DNA of 22,023 nt from positions 1 to 22,023 of the forward strand of contig UQWK01000034.1 of NCBI GenBank assembly GCA_900544725.1, read 5' to 3'. Shown piece after piece: positions 1-6,681 of this stretch. Every line of letters starts with the position of its first letter. Position 1 is the first letter of the stretch. The notes below the pieces were generated by a model. It saw only the letters and a list, made by a program, of their open reading frames with translations, did no database searches and had not been told where the DNA came from. This DNA is from an uncultured Collinsella sp. GTDB lineage: Bacteria > Actinomycetota > Coriobacteriia > Coriobacteriales > Coriobacteriaceae. Both the position numbers and the translations under genes were made by a program.

Positions 1-156
1 GACTCGCGCTATCTGATCGCCGACTCCAGCAAGATCGGCAAGCGCGACTTCTACACCTTCTGCCGCTTGGACAATTTGGACGTCGTGGTGTGCGAGCCGG
101 GTATTACCGCCGAGGATCGCGCCGCCATCGAGGAGCACGCGCAGGTCATTTGCTAG
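1..156 (+). CDS. DeoR-family transcriptional regulator, C-terminal fragment
   Basis: The window opens inside this gene; only the last 51 codons and a TAG stop are present. The peptide begins DSRYLIADSSKIGKRDF and continues with LDNLDVVVCEPGI, the usual end of the DeoR-family sensor domain (DSSKxG...LxxxDxVV), a phosphosugar-binding fold. The N-terminal helix-turn-helix lies outside the window, so neither DNA target nor subfamily can be judged. LacR, the classical repressor of lacABCDFEGX in lactococci and staphylococci, is a DeoR-type protein that responds to tagatose-6-phosphate. With lac genes nearby this could be a LacR, but the intervening Fic gene and the distance to lacA make that only a hypothesis. 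Family call is fairly sure; specific role is unknown. Confidence 0.75.
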   Translation, partial: DSRYLIADSSKIGKRDFYTFCRLDNLDVVVCEPGITAEDRAAIEEHAQVIC

Positions 157-261
157 CTAGCGCAGCAGGAGGACTTTTGCCCTTGCCAGCGCGGGGTTAC
201 CGCTTCACAATGACGCGCAAATAACTTTGGGCAACAAGGATGAGGCTATTCTGAGATATGA

Positions 262-1494
262 CTAGACTCCGTATTTCGTCTTTATGTCCCTTGAGAATGA
301 ATCATAGTCTTCATAGAGCCCCTCTTTGCTTTCATCCTCGGCGTGGTTTATACGTTCAAGGAGCTTATCCTTTGGAGCCTCTTTTGTTATTGCGGCCTCG
401 CTATCGGGTATTGTGGATTGCAAGAATAGTTCTAGAGCATGGACGTCTTTGAGTATGTAGCCTGTCGAACGACCCGCTCCTGTTTTTTCGATTGCGCTGC
501 AACTAACAAGCTGACCGAGGGTTCGTTTAACGGTGACCTCGCTGATATCGGGGCAGTTGGATCGGATGTCGGATTTCTTAATGACGCCGGGTCTCTGTTG
601 AAATAGAACGGCGATGCGCGCTTGCTTCGACATGGGACGAGTGCTTGATTCAATTAAGGTACGCTGCTCGAGCTGTCGGTAGGCGGCCAGGGTTGTTCCG
701 AGCATGAAACGGATAAAGGGTACTTCGGTGTTTTGATTTTCATTCCATCCAGTGGAGCTTGCAGCGAGAGCGTTGTAGTAAAGCGCTTTGTTGTCTTCAA
801 TAAGTCGTTCGATGCTGATGTAACGCGCAACGTCGTATCCAGTCTTTTCGAGCAGCAGCGTTGTAAGGAGCCGGCTCATCCTGCCATTGCCATCGTTGAA
901 GGGATGAATGCTAACAAAATCGAAGATAAAGCGGAGCGATATAAGGAGGGGATCGCAAACTTGGCGAGATAAAGCATCGTTGAGGGACTGGCAGGCTTCT
1001 TTAATAAGTCCCGGGGTTGCTAGGGCCGAAGGGGGCCTAAAGCGCACAAATCGATTTCCTTGATCGTCAATGGAGACGATTTCGTTATCGCTATCTTTCC
1101 AATGGCCTCCATACGAGATTGCCGTGTGCGCCATGAGGTCACGATGCAACTGCAGAATGACCGATGGCGTTACGGGAATGGAATCGTGTTGCTCGTGAAT
1201 AAGCGACAGCACATCTCGGTATCCAGCAATTTCTTCCTCTGCGCGGGAGCTTGGCTTGGCGGAATACGCCATGATCGCTTTGAGTCTTTTTTGGGTGGTA
1301 ACAATTCCTTCAAGTCCGTTGGAGGACCGGGTGCTTTGGATCTTAGCCTCCTCCATTAGGGACGATAGAAGCTCGGGTTTGACTTGACTCAGAGCAAGCT
1401 GACGGCCTTTATGCTCGCGTATCGAGAGGAGGAGGTTGGTGATTGGAGTTGCTTCGAGTTCCGCTGGGACTGTGGTGTAATCGAACTGGCGCAT
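262..1494 (-). CDS. Fic-domain protein (class II, N-terminal inhibitory helix, C-terminal winged helix)
   Basis: A 410-residue Fic protein. The catalytic motif HPFNDGNGRMSR is at residues 197-208, with the full HxFx(D/E)GNGRxxR signature, so the enzyme should be an active nucleotidyl (typically AMP) transferase. The inhibitory motif (S/T)xxxE(G/N) appears as SNGLEG at residues 58-63, before the Fic core, which is the class II arrangement in which the glutamate blocks ATP gamma-phosphate. Residues ~285-348 look like a winged helix (SEVTVKRTLGQLVS recognition region, then a GRSTGYIL wing), giving it a plausible DNA-binding end. The start is set by AAAGGAG at 1499-1505. Codon use is visibly more AT-rich than in the flanking lac genes, suggesting lateral acquisition. 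No antitoxin gene is adjacent, as expected when the inhibitor is in cis. The modified target is unknown. It converges with the DeoR fragment upstream in the window. Confidence 0.9.
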   Translation of the reverse strand: MRQFDYTTVPAELEATPITNLLLSIREHKGRQLALSQVKPELLSSLMEEAKIQSTRSSNGLEGIVTTQKRLKAIMAYSAKPSSRAEEEIAGYRDVLSLIHEQHDSIPVTPSVILQLHRDLMAHTAISYGGHWKDSDNEIVSIDDQGNRFVRFRPPSALATPGLIKEACQSLNDALSRQVCDPLLISLRFIFDFVSIHPFNDGNGRMSRLLTTLLLEKTGYDVARYISIERLIEDNKALYYNALAASSTGWNENQNTEVPFIRFMLGTTLAAYRQLEQRTLIESSTRPMSKQARIAVLFQQRPGVIKKSDIRSNCPDISEVTVKRTLGQLVSCSAIEKTGAGRSTGYILKDVHALELFLQSTIPDSEAAITKEAPKDKLLERINHAEDESKEGLYEDYDSFSRDIKTKYGV

Positions 1495-1502
1495 GCGGCT
1501 CC

Positions 1503-1577
1503 TTTCGGTATCACGAACATACTTTCGATATCATAGTATCATTAAATGATACCGAAAGTATGTTCGTGATACCGAAA
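1503..1577. promoter_or_regulatory. Nested palindromic operator array over the fic promoter
   Basis: Two 32-base arms, 1503-1534 and 1546-1577, are inverted repeats with a single mismatch around an 11-base spacer. Each arm contains two copies of TTTCGGTATC or its variant TTTCGATATC exactly 20 bp apart (starting at 1503 and 1523; mirrored at 1548 and 1568). A further inner palindrome, GTATCAT-TAA-ATGATAC, lies at 1536-1552. A plausible minus-strand -10 hexamer TATGAT (1530-1535) sits inside the array, and the proximal arm touches the fic ribosome binding site. The layout suggests several dimers binding one face of the helix to repress fic, possibly the Fic protein itself through its winged helix (inference). 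Confidence 0.7.
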
Positions 1578-1631
1578 ACTAGAAACCATGCTTTATAACT
1601 GCTTGGAAAGTTCGGATTTGACTATCTTATT

Positions 1632-1773
1632 GTCTCGATCTGTAACAGTTAGACGGTTAAAAGTGGGCTACGTGTTACAGATTGAGATCTTTCAGCCCTG
1701 GTCGCCCGTTCGTCTAAATCTATAACAGTTAGGATTGAAAATCCCTGCTAGATGTTACAGATCGAGATAAACG
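1632..1773. repeat. Tandem TGTAACA palindrome pair, copy A
   Basis: Two consecutive ~60-base palindromic units (1632-1688 and about 1711-1773). Each has outer arms related to TCTCGATCTGTAACA and its complement TGTTACAGATTGAGA. The units are in the same orientation and similar inside (GGCTA before the right arm), so this is a tandem duplication. The same two-unit block occurs at 6447-6585 and 11455-11596. No open reading frame is involved. It lies between the fic promoter and the terminator of the first lacG. Confidence 0.8.
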
Positions 1774-1790
1774 GCCTGCTCGGGCTCACC

Positions 1791-1839
1791 AAAAACAAAA
1801 AAGGCCGCATGCGAACCCGTGGGGGATTCGCATGCGGCC
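1791..1839 (-). terminator. Rho-independent terminator of the first EIICB-lacG operon
   Basis: On the minus strand a perfect 13-bp stem, GGCCGCATGCGAA paired with TTCGCATGCGGCC (1827-1839 and 1803-1815), is followed by TTTTTTGTTTTT (1791-1802). It lies 22 bases past the stop codon of the first 6-phospho-beta-galactosidase gene. Confidence 0.92.
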
Positions 1840-1861
1840 GACAGGGGATACGCGGCTGAAG

Positions 1862-3283
1862 TTAGGCCATGAGCAGGCCGGTCTCCGCGACGTTCTTGTA
1901 CCAGTACGCGCTCGCCTTGGGATAGCGCTTCTGGGTCTCGAAGTCGATGTAGAACAGGCCATAGCGCTTGTTGTAGCCGTTGGTCCAGGAGAACTGGTCC
2001 TGCAGCGACCACACAAAGTAGCCGTCGACGTTCACGCCGCCGTCAATCGCCTTGAGGATCCACGCGAGATGCTGGCGCATGTAGTCGATGCGAGGGGCGT
2101 CGTCGATAAAGCCGTCCACGAAGTCGTCCTTATAGCCCATGCCGTTCTCGGTGATGTAAATCTTCTTGTAGTTGGGGTAATCGTTCTTAATACGCAGCAG
2201 CAGGTCGTACAGGCCCTCGGGATAGATGATCCAGTCCCAATCGGTCGTGGGAACGCCTTCGCGCACGCATGCCTCGCCCACACCCTTGAGGAACCAGCGC
2301 GAGGAGCCCTTGTCGCCGGTGCCATTGTGGTTGATGTCGTTTTCGCCCTCGGCGGCACGCAGGAACTGGCACTTGTAGGTATTGACGCCCAGGCAATCGT
2401 TGTAGGGGAGCGCGGCGGTCAGCGCGGCGATGTCCTCGTCGCGGACGTCGAGCTCGCCGCCGGCGATATGGGCCAGCTTGGTCGCAGCCTCCATGGTGTC
2501 GGCTGCATAGTGGCCGCGGAAGGTGGCGTCGAGTACCCAGCGGTTGTTGATGACGTCGGCCATGCGGGCGGCCTCGCAGTCGGCGGCGCTGTTGGGGTCG
2601 AGGGGATACTTGGGCTCCAGGTTCTGGACAATGCCGATCTCGCCCTCAAAGCCGCCCTCATGGTAGGCGACGACAGCCTTGGCGTGAGCCACCATCATGT
2701 TGTGCATGAGCTGGAAGGCCTTGTCCAGGCGGTACTTCTCGCCGTGCGGCCAGTTGCCGACGATAAAGCTGCCCTCGGCGGTCGCGGGAATCTCGTTAAA
2801 GGTGAACCAGTGCTTGACCTCGGTGAACTCGGCAAAGCAGAACTTGGCGTACTCGACAAAGGCGTCGATCGTCGTGCGCGTCAGGAAGCCCTCGCCGCCA
2901 TTCTGGTAAAAGGCCTCGGGCGTATCAAAGTGATCGAGCGTGACATAGGGGATGACGCCGGCTTTATTGCAGGTGGCAAAGAGCTCGTGATAGAAGGCAA
3001 CACCCTCGGGGTTGATCTCGCCAGTGCCGTTGGGGAAGATGCGGCTCCAAGCGATGGAAACGCGGATACCGTTGATGCCAAAGCGCTGGCACAGGTCGAT
3101 ATCGACCGGGTACTTGTTGTAGAAATCGCTTGCAGGATCGGGGGAGAAGCGACCCTGGGCTGCCAGGAAATCGTCCCAGGGCACTTTGCCCTTGCCGTGC
3201 GTACGGGTCTCGCCCTCAACCTGGTAAGCAGCGGTGGCGCCGCCAAACACAAAGCCGTCGGGGAACTGCATGGGGTTGGTCAT
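1862..3283 (-). CDS. lacG: 6-phospho-beta-galactosidase (GH1), module 1
   Basis: 473 residues, the normal length for LacG (about 468). It hydrolyses beta-galactoside-6-phosphates delivered by the PTS to galactose-6-phosphate plus the aglycone sugar, in the cytoplasm. GH1 signatures: FVFGGATAAYQVEG near the N-terminus, acid/base E164 in TFNEI, nucleophile E379 in YITENG. The C-terminal FSWTNGYNKRYG holds the phosphate-binding Ser432, Lys439 and Tyr441. The tryptophan directly after that serine (W433) matches Trp429 of Lactococcus LacG and favours a galacto over a gluco configuration; 6-phospho-beta-glucosidases such as BglA have alanine there. The first His of the usual LHHFDTP is Asp (LDHFDTP), but the catalytic-site His remains. 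The start has AAAGGATGA about 8 bases upstream. It is second in an operon after the EIICB gene (76-base gap) and ends in a strong terminator. The true aglycone is unknown. Confidence 0.92.
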   Translation of the reverse strand: MTNPMQFPDGFVFGGATAAYQVEGETRTHGKGKVPWDDFLAAQGRFSPDPASDFYNKYPVDIDLCQRFGINGIRVSIAWSRIFPNGTGEINPEGVAFYHELFATCNKAGVIPYVTLDHFDTPEAFYQNGGEGFLTRTTIDAFVEYAKFCFAEFTEVKHWFTFNEIPATAEGSFIVGNWPHGEKYRLDKAFQLMHNMMVAHAKAVVAYHEGGFEGEIGIVQNLEPKYPLDPNSAADCEAARMADVINNRWVLDATFRGHYAADTMEAATKLAHIAGGELDVRDEDIAALTAALPYNDCLGVNTYKCQFLRAAEGENDINHNGTGDKGSSRWFLKGVGEACVREGVPTTDWDWIIYPEGLYDLLLRIKNDYPNYKKIYITENGMGYKDDFVDGFIDDAPRIDYMRQHLAWILKAIDGGVNVDGYFVWSLQDQFSWTNGYNKRYGLFYIDFETQKRYPKASAYWYKNVAETGLLMA

Positions 3284-3317
3284 GAGTCATCCTTTCTGTG
3301 GGATACGAATAGGGAGA

Positions 3318-3344
3318 GGTGCCCGAACCGGGAATCCGGGCACC
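3318..3344 (-). other. Intercistronic hairpin between EIICB and lacG of module 1
   Basis: GGTGCCCG (3318-3325) pairs perfectly with CGGGCACC (3337-3344) around an 11-base loop. On the minus-strand transcript no U-run follows, so it is not an intrinsic terminator. It lies in the 76-base gap between the two genes and may act in processing or mRNA stability. Confidence 0.6.
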
Positions 3345-3359
3345 AACAGAGGGAGGAAA

Positions 3360-5138
3360 CTAGTCGAGGTTCTCGCGGAGCCACTTGATGGCGCCAGCGG
3401 GGTCGCGGGTAAGGTCGATATATTCCTTACCGCGCGGAGCGAGCAGCTTAATGCCCAGGCGATCGGTGTCGGCCTTCATGTCGTTGTAGTAGCTACGGAC
3501 CTGCGGGGCAAGCACGATAACGTCGTACTGATCCATGATGGCAGTGTGCTGGCCATAGGCGCCTGCGGAGGAAGCGATGTTCTCTCCGGTCTGCGCAGCA
3601 CCTTCCTTGATGGCGTTGGCAAGCATGGCAGAGGTGCCGGCGCCGGCGCACAGGACGAGGACCTTCAGGCCATCGACGTCCTTCTTAGCGGATGCGTCGG
3701 AGGCGGGCTCGGGCTGATCGGCGACAGGCTTGCTGTCGGCGGCAGCGGCGGTCGGCTCGACGGAAGCGGCGGTCTGCTTGGCAGCGGGCGCAGAGGCGTT
3801 GGCGGCGATGGAAGCAGCACCATCGGACTCGAGACCCAGCTCGGCGGCGCGCTCGGCCTCCTGGTCGCAGAGCAGCTTATCGTATGCCTTCAAGAACGGC
3901 AGGTAGATGATGGCGTCCAGCAAGATGATGATCGCGACAAATACCAAGGCGATAAGCTGGAAGTTCGTGGTGATGAAAATGCCGATAGGGGCGGGGGTGG
4001 CCCAAGGCACCACGAAGGAGAAGCCGTTCATGCCCACGTTATCGATAAAGAACTTGGCAACACTTACGTTGACGCAGCCGGCGGCAACAAAGGGGACGAG
4101 CATGTAGGGGTTAAGGATCATCGGCGCGCCAAAGAGCAGCGGTTCGTTGACGGCGAAGGCAACAGGAACAATCGAGGCCTTACCGACGGCTTTGAGCTGC
4201 TTGGACTTCATAAAGAGAATCAGCAGAAGCGGCACGATGAACGTGGCGCCGGTGCCGCCGAACTCACCCACGAGCGACATGTTAAAGGTGAGGGAGTGGG
4301 CGGGGTGACCACCGGCCAGCAGAACCTGCAGGTTCTCGGCTTGGTTGGCAAGACGGATGGGGTCGATGCCCGGCTGGACGATCGAGGGGCCGTGGACGCC
4401 GATGAACCAGAAGAACGCGGTGGCTGCCTGGATAAGGATAAGGCCAGGATAGGTTTCTGCAGCGGTAAAGAGCGGGGAGAGCAGTTTGATAAGCAGCTCG
4501 GAGAACGGAACGCCCATGAGGTTGCGCACGACGACATCGATGATGCCGCAGATGATGACGGCGCCGCCAAAGGGGATGATGTCACGGAAGTTCTGAGCGA
4601 TGGCGCCCGGGACCTCCTTGGGCAGCTTAATGGTCAGATCGCGCGAGACGCAGAATTTATAGACCCACACGGTAATGAACGCGGCGATATAGGCCGAGAA
4701 CAGACCGCGCGTGCCCATGCTGGTGCAATCGAAGACCGAAAGCTCGGAGCCGTTGAACTTGGTGGTGAACTGCGTGACTGCGAGCAGCAGCATGCTGCAC
4801 TGGGCGGCCACCATGGTGGAACCGTCGTTGAGCACTTTGCCGGCGGGCATACGACGGTTCATGGATGCCGTGAAGTTCTTGGCAGTGGTGCCGGCAACCA
4901 TGATGCCCATGACGCCCATGGTGAAGTTGTAGAGCTTGTTGCACCAGTCGATGAGCGGCTGGGGCAGCGTGACGCCGACTACGCCGGGAAGGGTGGCAAT
5001 GAGCAGAAAGATCGAAGAGGTGAGGACAATGGGCATGCACCCAAGGAATCCGTCCTTGATGGCCTGGAGGTATATGTTCCTCGAGATCTTCTCAAAGAAC
5101 GGCTGATGCTTTTCGAGCATCTTTACGATGGCGTCCAT
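3360..5138 (-). CDS. lacE: PTS lactose/cellobiose-type EIICB transporter, module 1
   Basis: 592 residues, similar in design to LacE (about 570). The hydrophobic IIC domain (~residues 30-430) imports the disaccharide; the C-terminal IIB domain phosphorylates it. IIC landmarks of the lactose/cellobiose family are GVHGPSIV with H249 and VNEPLLFGAP with E332, the pair implicated in sugar binding and phosphotransfer in ChbC-type IICs. An Ala/Pro-rich linker (~440-485) joins IIC to IIB, whose loop VLVLCAGAGTSAML carries the phospho-accepting C497. The start is supported by AAAGGAG just upstream. It is first gene of the operon with the 6-phospho-beta-galactosidase downstream, and divergent from a LacI-type repressor with two operators between. 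No IIA domain is fused; phosphate must come from a separate EIIA, and the only one visible is at 16576-16914. Confidence 0.92.
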   Translation of the reverse strand: MDAIVKMLEKHQPFFEKISRNIYLQAIKDGFLGCMPIVLTSSIFLLIATLPGVVGVTLPQPLIDWCNKLYNFTMGVMGIMVAGTTAKNFTASMNRRMPAGKVLNDGSTMVAAQCSMLLLAVTQFTTKFNGSELSVFDCTSMGTRGLFSAYIAAFITVWVYKFCVSRDLTIKLPKEVPGAIAQNFRDIIPFGGAVIICGIIDVVVRNLMGVPFSELLIKLLSPLFTAAETYPGLILIQAATAFFWFIGVHGPSIVQPGIDPIRLANQAENLQVLLAGGHPAHSLTFNMSLVGEFGGTGATFIVPLLLILFMKSKQLKAVGKASIVPVAFAVNEPLLFGAPMILNPYMLVPFVAAGCVNVSVAKFFIDNVGMNGFSFVVPWATPAPIGIFITTNFQLIALVFVAIIILLDAIIYLPFLKAYDKLLCDQEAERAAELGLESDGAASIAANASAPAAKQTAASVEPTAAAADSKPVADQPEPASDASAKKDVDGLKVLVLCAGAGTSAMLANAIKEGAAQTGENIASSAGAYGQHTAIMDQYDVIVLAPQVRSYYNDMKADTDRLGIKLLAPRGKEYIDLTRDPAGAIKWLRENLD

Positions 5139-5240
5139 AGAGCTCCTTTACTACTTGATGCGCGATGCATGTGGATGGAACTGGTCGTCGATGGATGGTC
5201 AGGACTGCCCGGAAACCTTCCTGCTTAAGGAAGGCATTGC

Positions 5241-5262
5241 GAAATGACAACGTTGTCATTTC
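5241..5262. promoter_or_regulatory. LacI-type operator O1a, module 1
   Basis: A perfect 22-bp palindrome with core AATGACAACGTTGTCATT (5243-5260) and a central CG, as expected for LacI/PurR-family sites where a hinge-helix leucine inserts at the central CpG step. It lies about 100 bp upstream of the EIICB start and upstream of the divergent repressor gene, the likely binding protein. Confidence 0.85.
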
Positions 5263-5265
5263 GTT

Positions 5266-5283
5266 AATGACAACGTAAGACAT
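5266..5283. promoter_or_regulatory. Second operator-like site O1b, module 1
   Basis: AATGACAACGTAAGACAT repeats the left half and central CG of O1a exactly, with a degenerate right half. Centre-to-centre distance from O1a is 23 bp, about two helical turns, allowing adjacent dimers on nearly the same face. Probably a weaker site for the same repressor. Confidence 0.65.
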
Positions 5284-5310
5284 TTTTGGAAGAGCAACAA
5301 GGATATACGG

Positions 5311-5340
5311 GTGAGCGGTCGATATTGTCCGGTAAACGGT
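5311..5340 (+). promoter_or_regulatory. ARCGGT direct-repeat pair, 21-bp period (module 1)
   Basis: AGCGGT at 5314-5319 and AACGGT at 5335-5340 are direct repeats exactly 21 bp apart, in contexts GTGAGCGGT and GTAAACGGT. The downstream copy ends 4 bases before the proposed -35 of the repressor gene. The same arrangement recurs upstream of the other lac transcription units in this window. Confidence 0.6.
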
Positions 5341-5344
5341 TGAT

Positions 5345-5371
5345 TTGTCAGTCGAGCAGGTAGTGTATGCT
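5345..5371 (+). promoter_or_regulatory. Probable sigma-70-type promoter of the module 1 repressor
   Basis: TTGTCA (5345-5350) and TATGCT (5366-5371) are separated by 15 bp, slightly short. It lies about 50 bp upstream of the repressor start and directly after the ARCGGT pair. Confidence 0.4.
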
Positions 5372-5422
5372 AGAACGCAAAAAACAAGCGATGCAAAACC
5401 GACTGGAGAAGTAGTGGCAACG

Positions 5423-6424
5423 ATGGACAAGAAAAATGTCTCAATGAACGATGTGGCGATTGCTGCGGGTGTTTCTCTCAAGACGGTTTCGCGTGTGATC
5501 AACGAGCCCGATAGCGTGCGAGAGTCGACACGCGATAAGGTTCATTCCGCAATGGAGGCGCTCGGGTTTCGAACCAACTTTGCCGCGCGTTCGCTCAAGT
5601 TGGGCCGTTACGGGTGCATCGGCGTGGTGCTGTTCCACTTGTCGGGCGGTGCCGTGGACATGATTGACGGTATCGCAGATGCCGCCGAAGAACGCGGCTT
5701 TGCGCTCACGATGATCAAAAAGCGGGCGGGGGAGAAGATGACCCTTGCCGAAGCGGCGCGTAGGATGTCGCAGCTGCCTGTTGATGGCATGATCTTCAAC
5801 CTGCGTCAGATGGTCGATGACTTTGATACTTTTGAGGCACCGAAAGACCTCAAGACGGTGATTATCACACCGATGGAACATCCTACCTGCTCCACCGTCA
5901 GTGACGACCAAGAGGGCGGCGCGCGCATGGCGTGCGAGTACTTCTTGAACCACGGGCATAAAAATGTGTACTTCGTCTCTGGTAAGAAAGAGTCGTTGTC
6001 GAGCCAGTGCCGTATGAAAGGTTGGCGTGCGGCACTCGAGGCGCGTGGCATTGAGCCGCCCGAGCCTCTGCAAGGCGATTGGAATGCGGATAGTGGCTAT
6101 GCCGCGGGCCTTGTGCTTGCCGATAAGCCCGATTGCACGGCGGTCCTCGCTGCTAACGACTGCATGGCAAACGGCGTGATGATGGCTCTACGTGACAAAG
6201 GGCTCAGTGTGCCCAATGATGTGTCCGTGATCGGCTTCGACGATGAGCTCTATAAGACGATTCCCAACTCGATTCTGACGTCGGTGAAGTTTCGCCACCG
6301 CGAGCTGGGCGTCCGTGCGCTCAACGAGGTCGTCGCGGGTCTGGAAGCTCCGAGCTCCAGAAGCCGTACGCTCGTCTCGGGCGTGTTGGTCGAGCGTTCC
6401 AGCGTAAAGGACTTGCGGGCGTAG
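5423..6424 (+). CDS. LacI-family transcriptional regulator, module 1
   Basis: 333 residues from the chosen ATG at 5423. The N-terminal helix-turn-helix reads MNDVAIAAGVSLKTVSRVIN, with LK at the two positions that are YQ in LacI and dominate operator choice. A PurR-like hinge (FAARSLKLG) keeps the leucine that inserts into central CG steps, matching the operator in front of it. A periplasmic-binding-like sensor domain follows (GDWNADSGYAAG, AANDCMANGVM, DVSVIGFDDELY). GGAGAA lies at 5404-5409; an in-frame GTG at 5414 is an alternative start. A still earlier in-frame TTG at 5345 overlaps the proposed -35 and is unlikely. It is divergent from the module 1 EIICB-lacG operon and presumably represses it and perhaps itself; the inducer is probably the sugar or its phosphate, but is not visible from sequence. 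Confidence 0.9.
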   Translation: MDKKNVSMNDVAIAAGVSLKTVSRVINEPDSVRESTRDKVHSAMEALGFRTNFAARSLKLGRYGCIGVVLFHLSGGAVDMIDGIADAAEERGFALTMIKKRAGEKMTLAEAARRMSQLPVDGMIFNLRQMVDDFDTFEAPKDLKTVIITPMEHPTCSTVSDDQEGGARMACEYFLNHGHKNVYFVSGKKESLSSQCRMKGWRAALEARGIEPPEPLQGDWNADSGYAAGLVLADKPDCTAVLAANDCMANGVMMALRDKGLSVPNDVSVIGFDDELYKTIPNSILTSVKFRHRELGVRALNEVVAGLEAPSSRSRTLVSGVLVERSSVKDLRA

Positions 6425-6446
6425 ACGTGCTCGGCCTATTCCGTTT

Positions 6447-6585
6447 GTCTCGATCTGTAACAACTAGACGGTCAAAAGTGGTCTACATGTTACAGATTGA
6501 GATTTTCGGCTTGGCCTGTGCGTTCATCTCGATCTGTAACAGCTTGGACCGAAAAACTCGGCTAGATGTTACAGATTGAGATGAA
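6447..6585. repeat. Tandem TGTAACA palindrome pair, copy B
   Basis: Unit 1 spans 6447-6503 and unit 2 6523-6585. In unit 2 the arm TTCATCTCGATCTGTAACA pairs with TGTTACAGATTGAGATGAA with one mismatch. Both units share the interval length of copies A and C. The block sits between the convergent ends of the module 1 repressor and the module 2 EIICB gene, before the bidirectional terminator. Confidence 0.8.
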
Positions 6586-6605
6586 CAGGAGGACGGGTGC
6601 GGTCT

Positions 6606-6653
6606 AAACAAAATGGCCCGCGCATCACACATCGATGCACGGGCCATTTATTG
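6606..6653. terminator. Bidirectional terminator between the module 1 repressor and module 2 EIICB
   Basis: ATGGCCCG-C-GCATC (6613-6626) pairs with GATGC-A-CGGGCCAT (6634-6647) with one internal mismatch. The plus strand continues TTATTGT and the minus strand TTTTGTTT, so it can end transcripts from both directions; the minus side, after the EIICB gene, is the stronger. Confidence 0.8.
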
Positions 6654-6681
6654 TCTGCGAGCGGCAGGTGGTGTCAGCGTC

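Noticed and set aside
3318..3344. Intercistronic hairpin of module 1 as an intrinsic terminator
   Set aside because: No U-tract follows on the minus strand, and the downstream lacG would be cut off from its promoter. The same holds for 8551-8597 and 13181-13214.
1832..3388. 518-residue plus-strand reading frame antisense to the first lacG
   Set aside because: It has a low-complexity Val/Ala/Gly-rich translation without motifs, and the opposite strand encodes a complete LacG; a high-GC shadow frame.
3234..5228. 664-residue plus-strand reading frame over the module 1 EIICB gene
   Set aside because: Long, but Gly/Asp/His-rich with no recognisable domain; it mirrors the third codon positions of the real EIICB gene. 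The same applies to 6613-8682, 11586-13175 and 13236-15068.
5345..5422. N-terminal extension of the module 1 repressor from a TTG at 5345
   Set aside because: The TTG is part of a probable -35 box, the added residues match no LacI-family start, and ATG 5423 (or GTG 5414) has a ribosome site.
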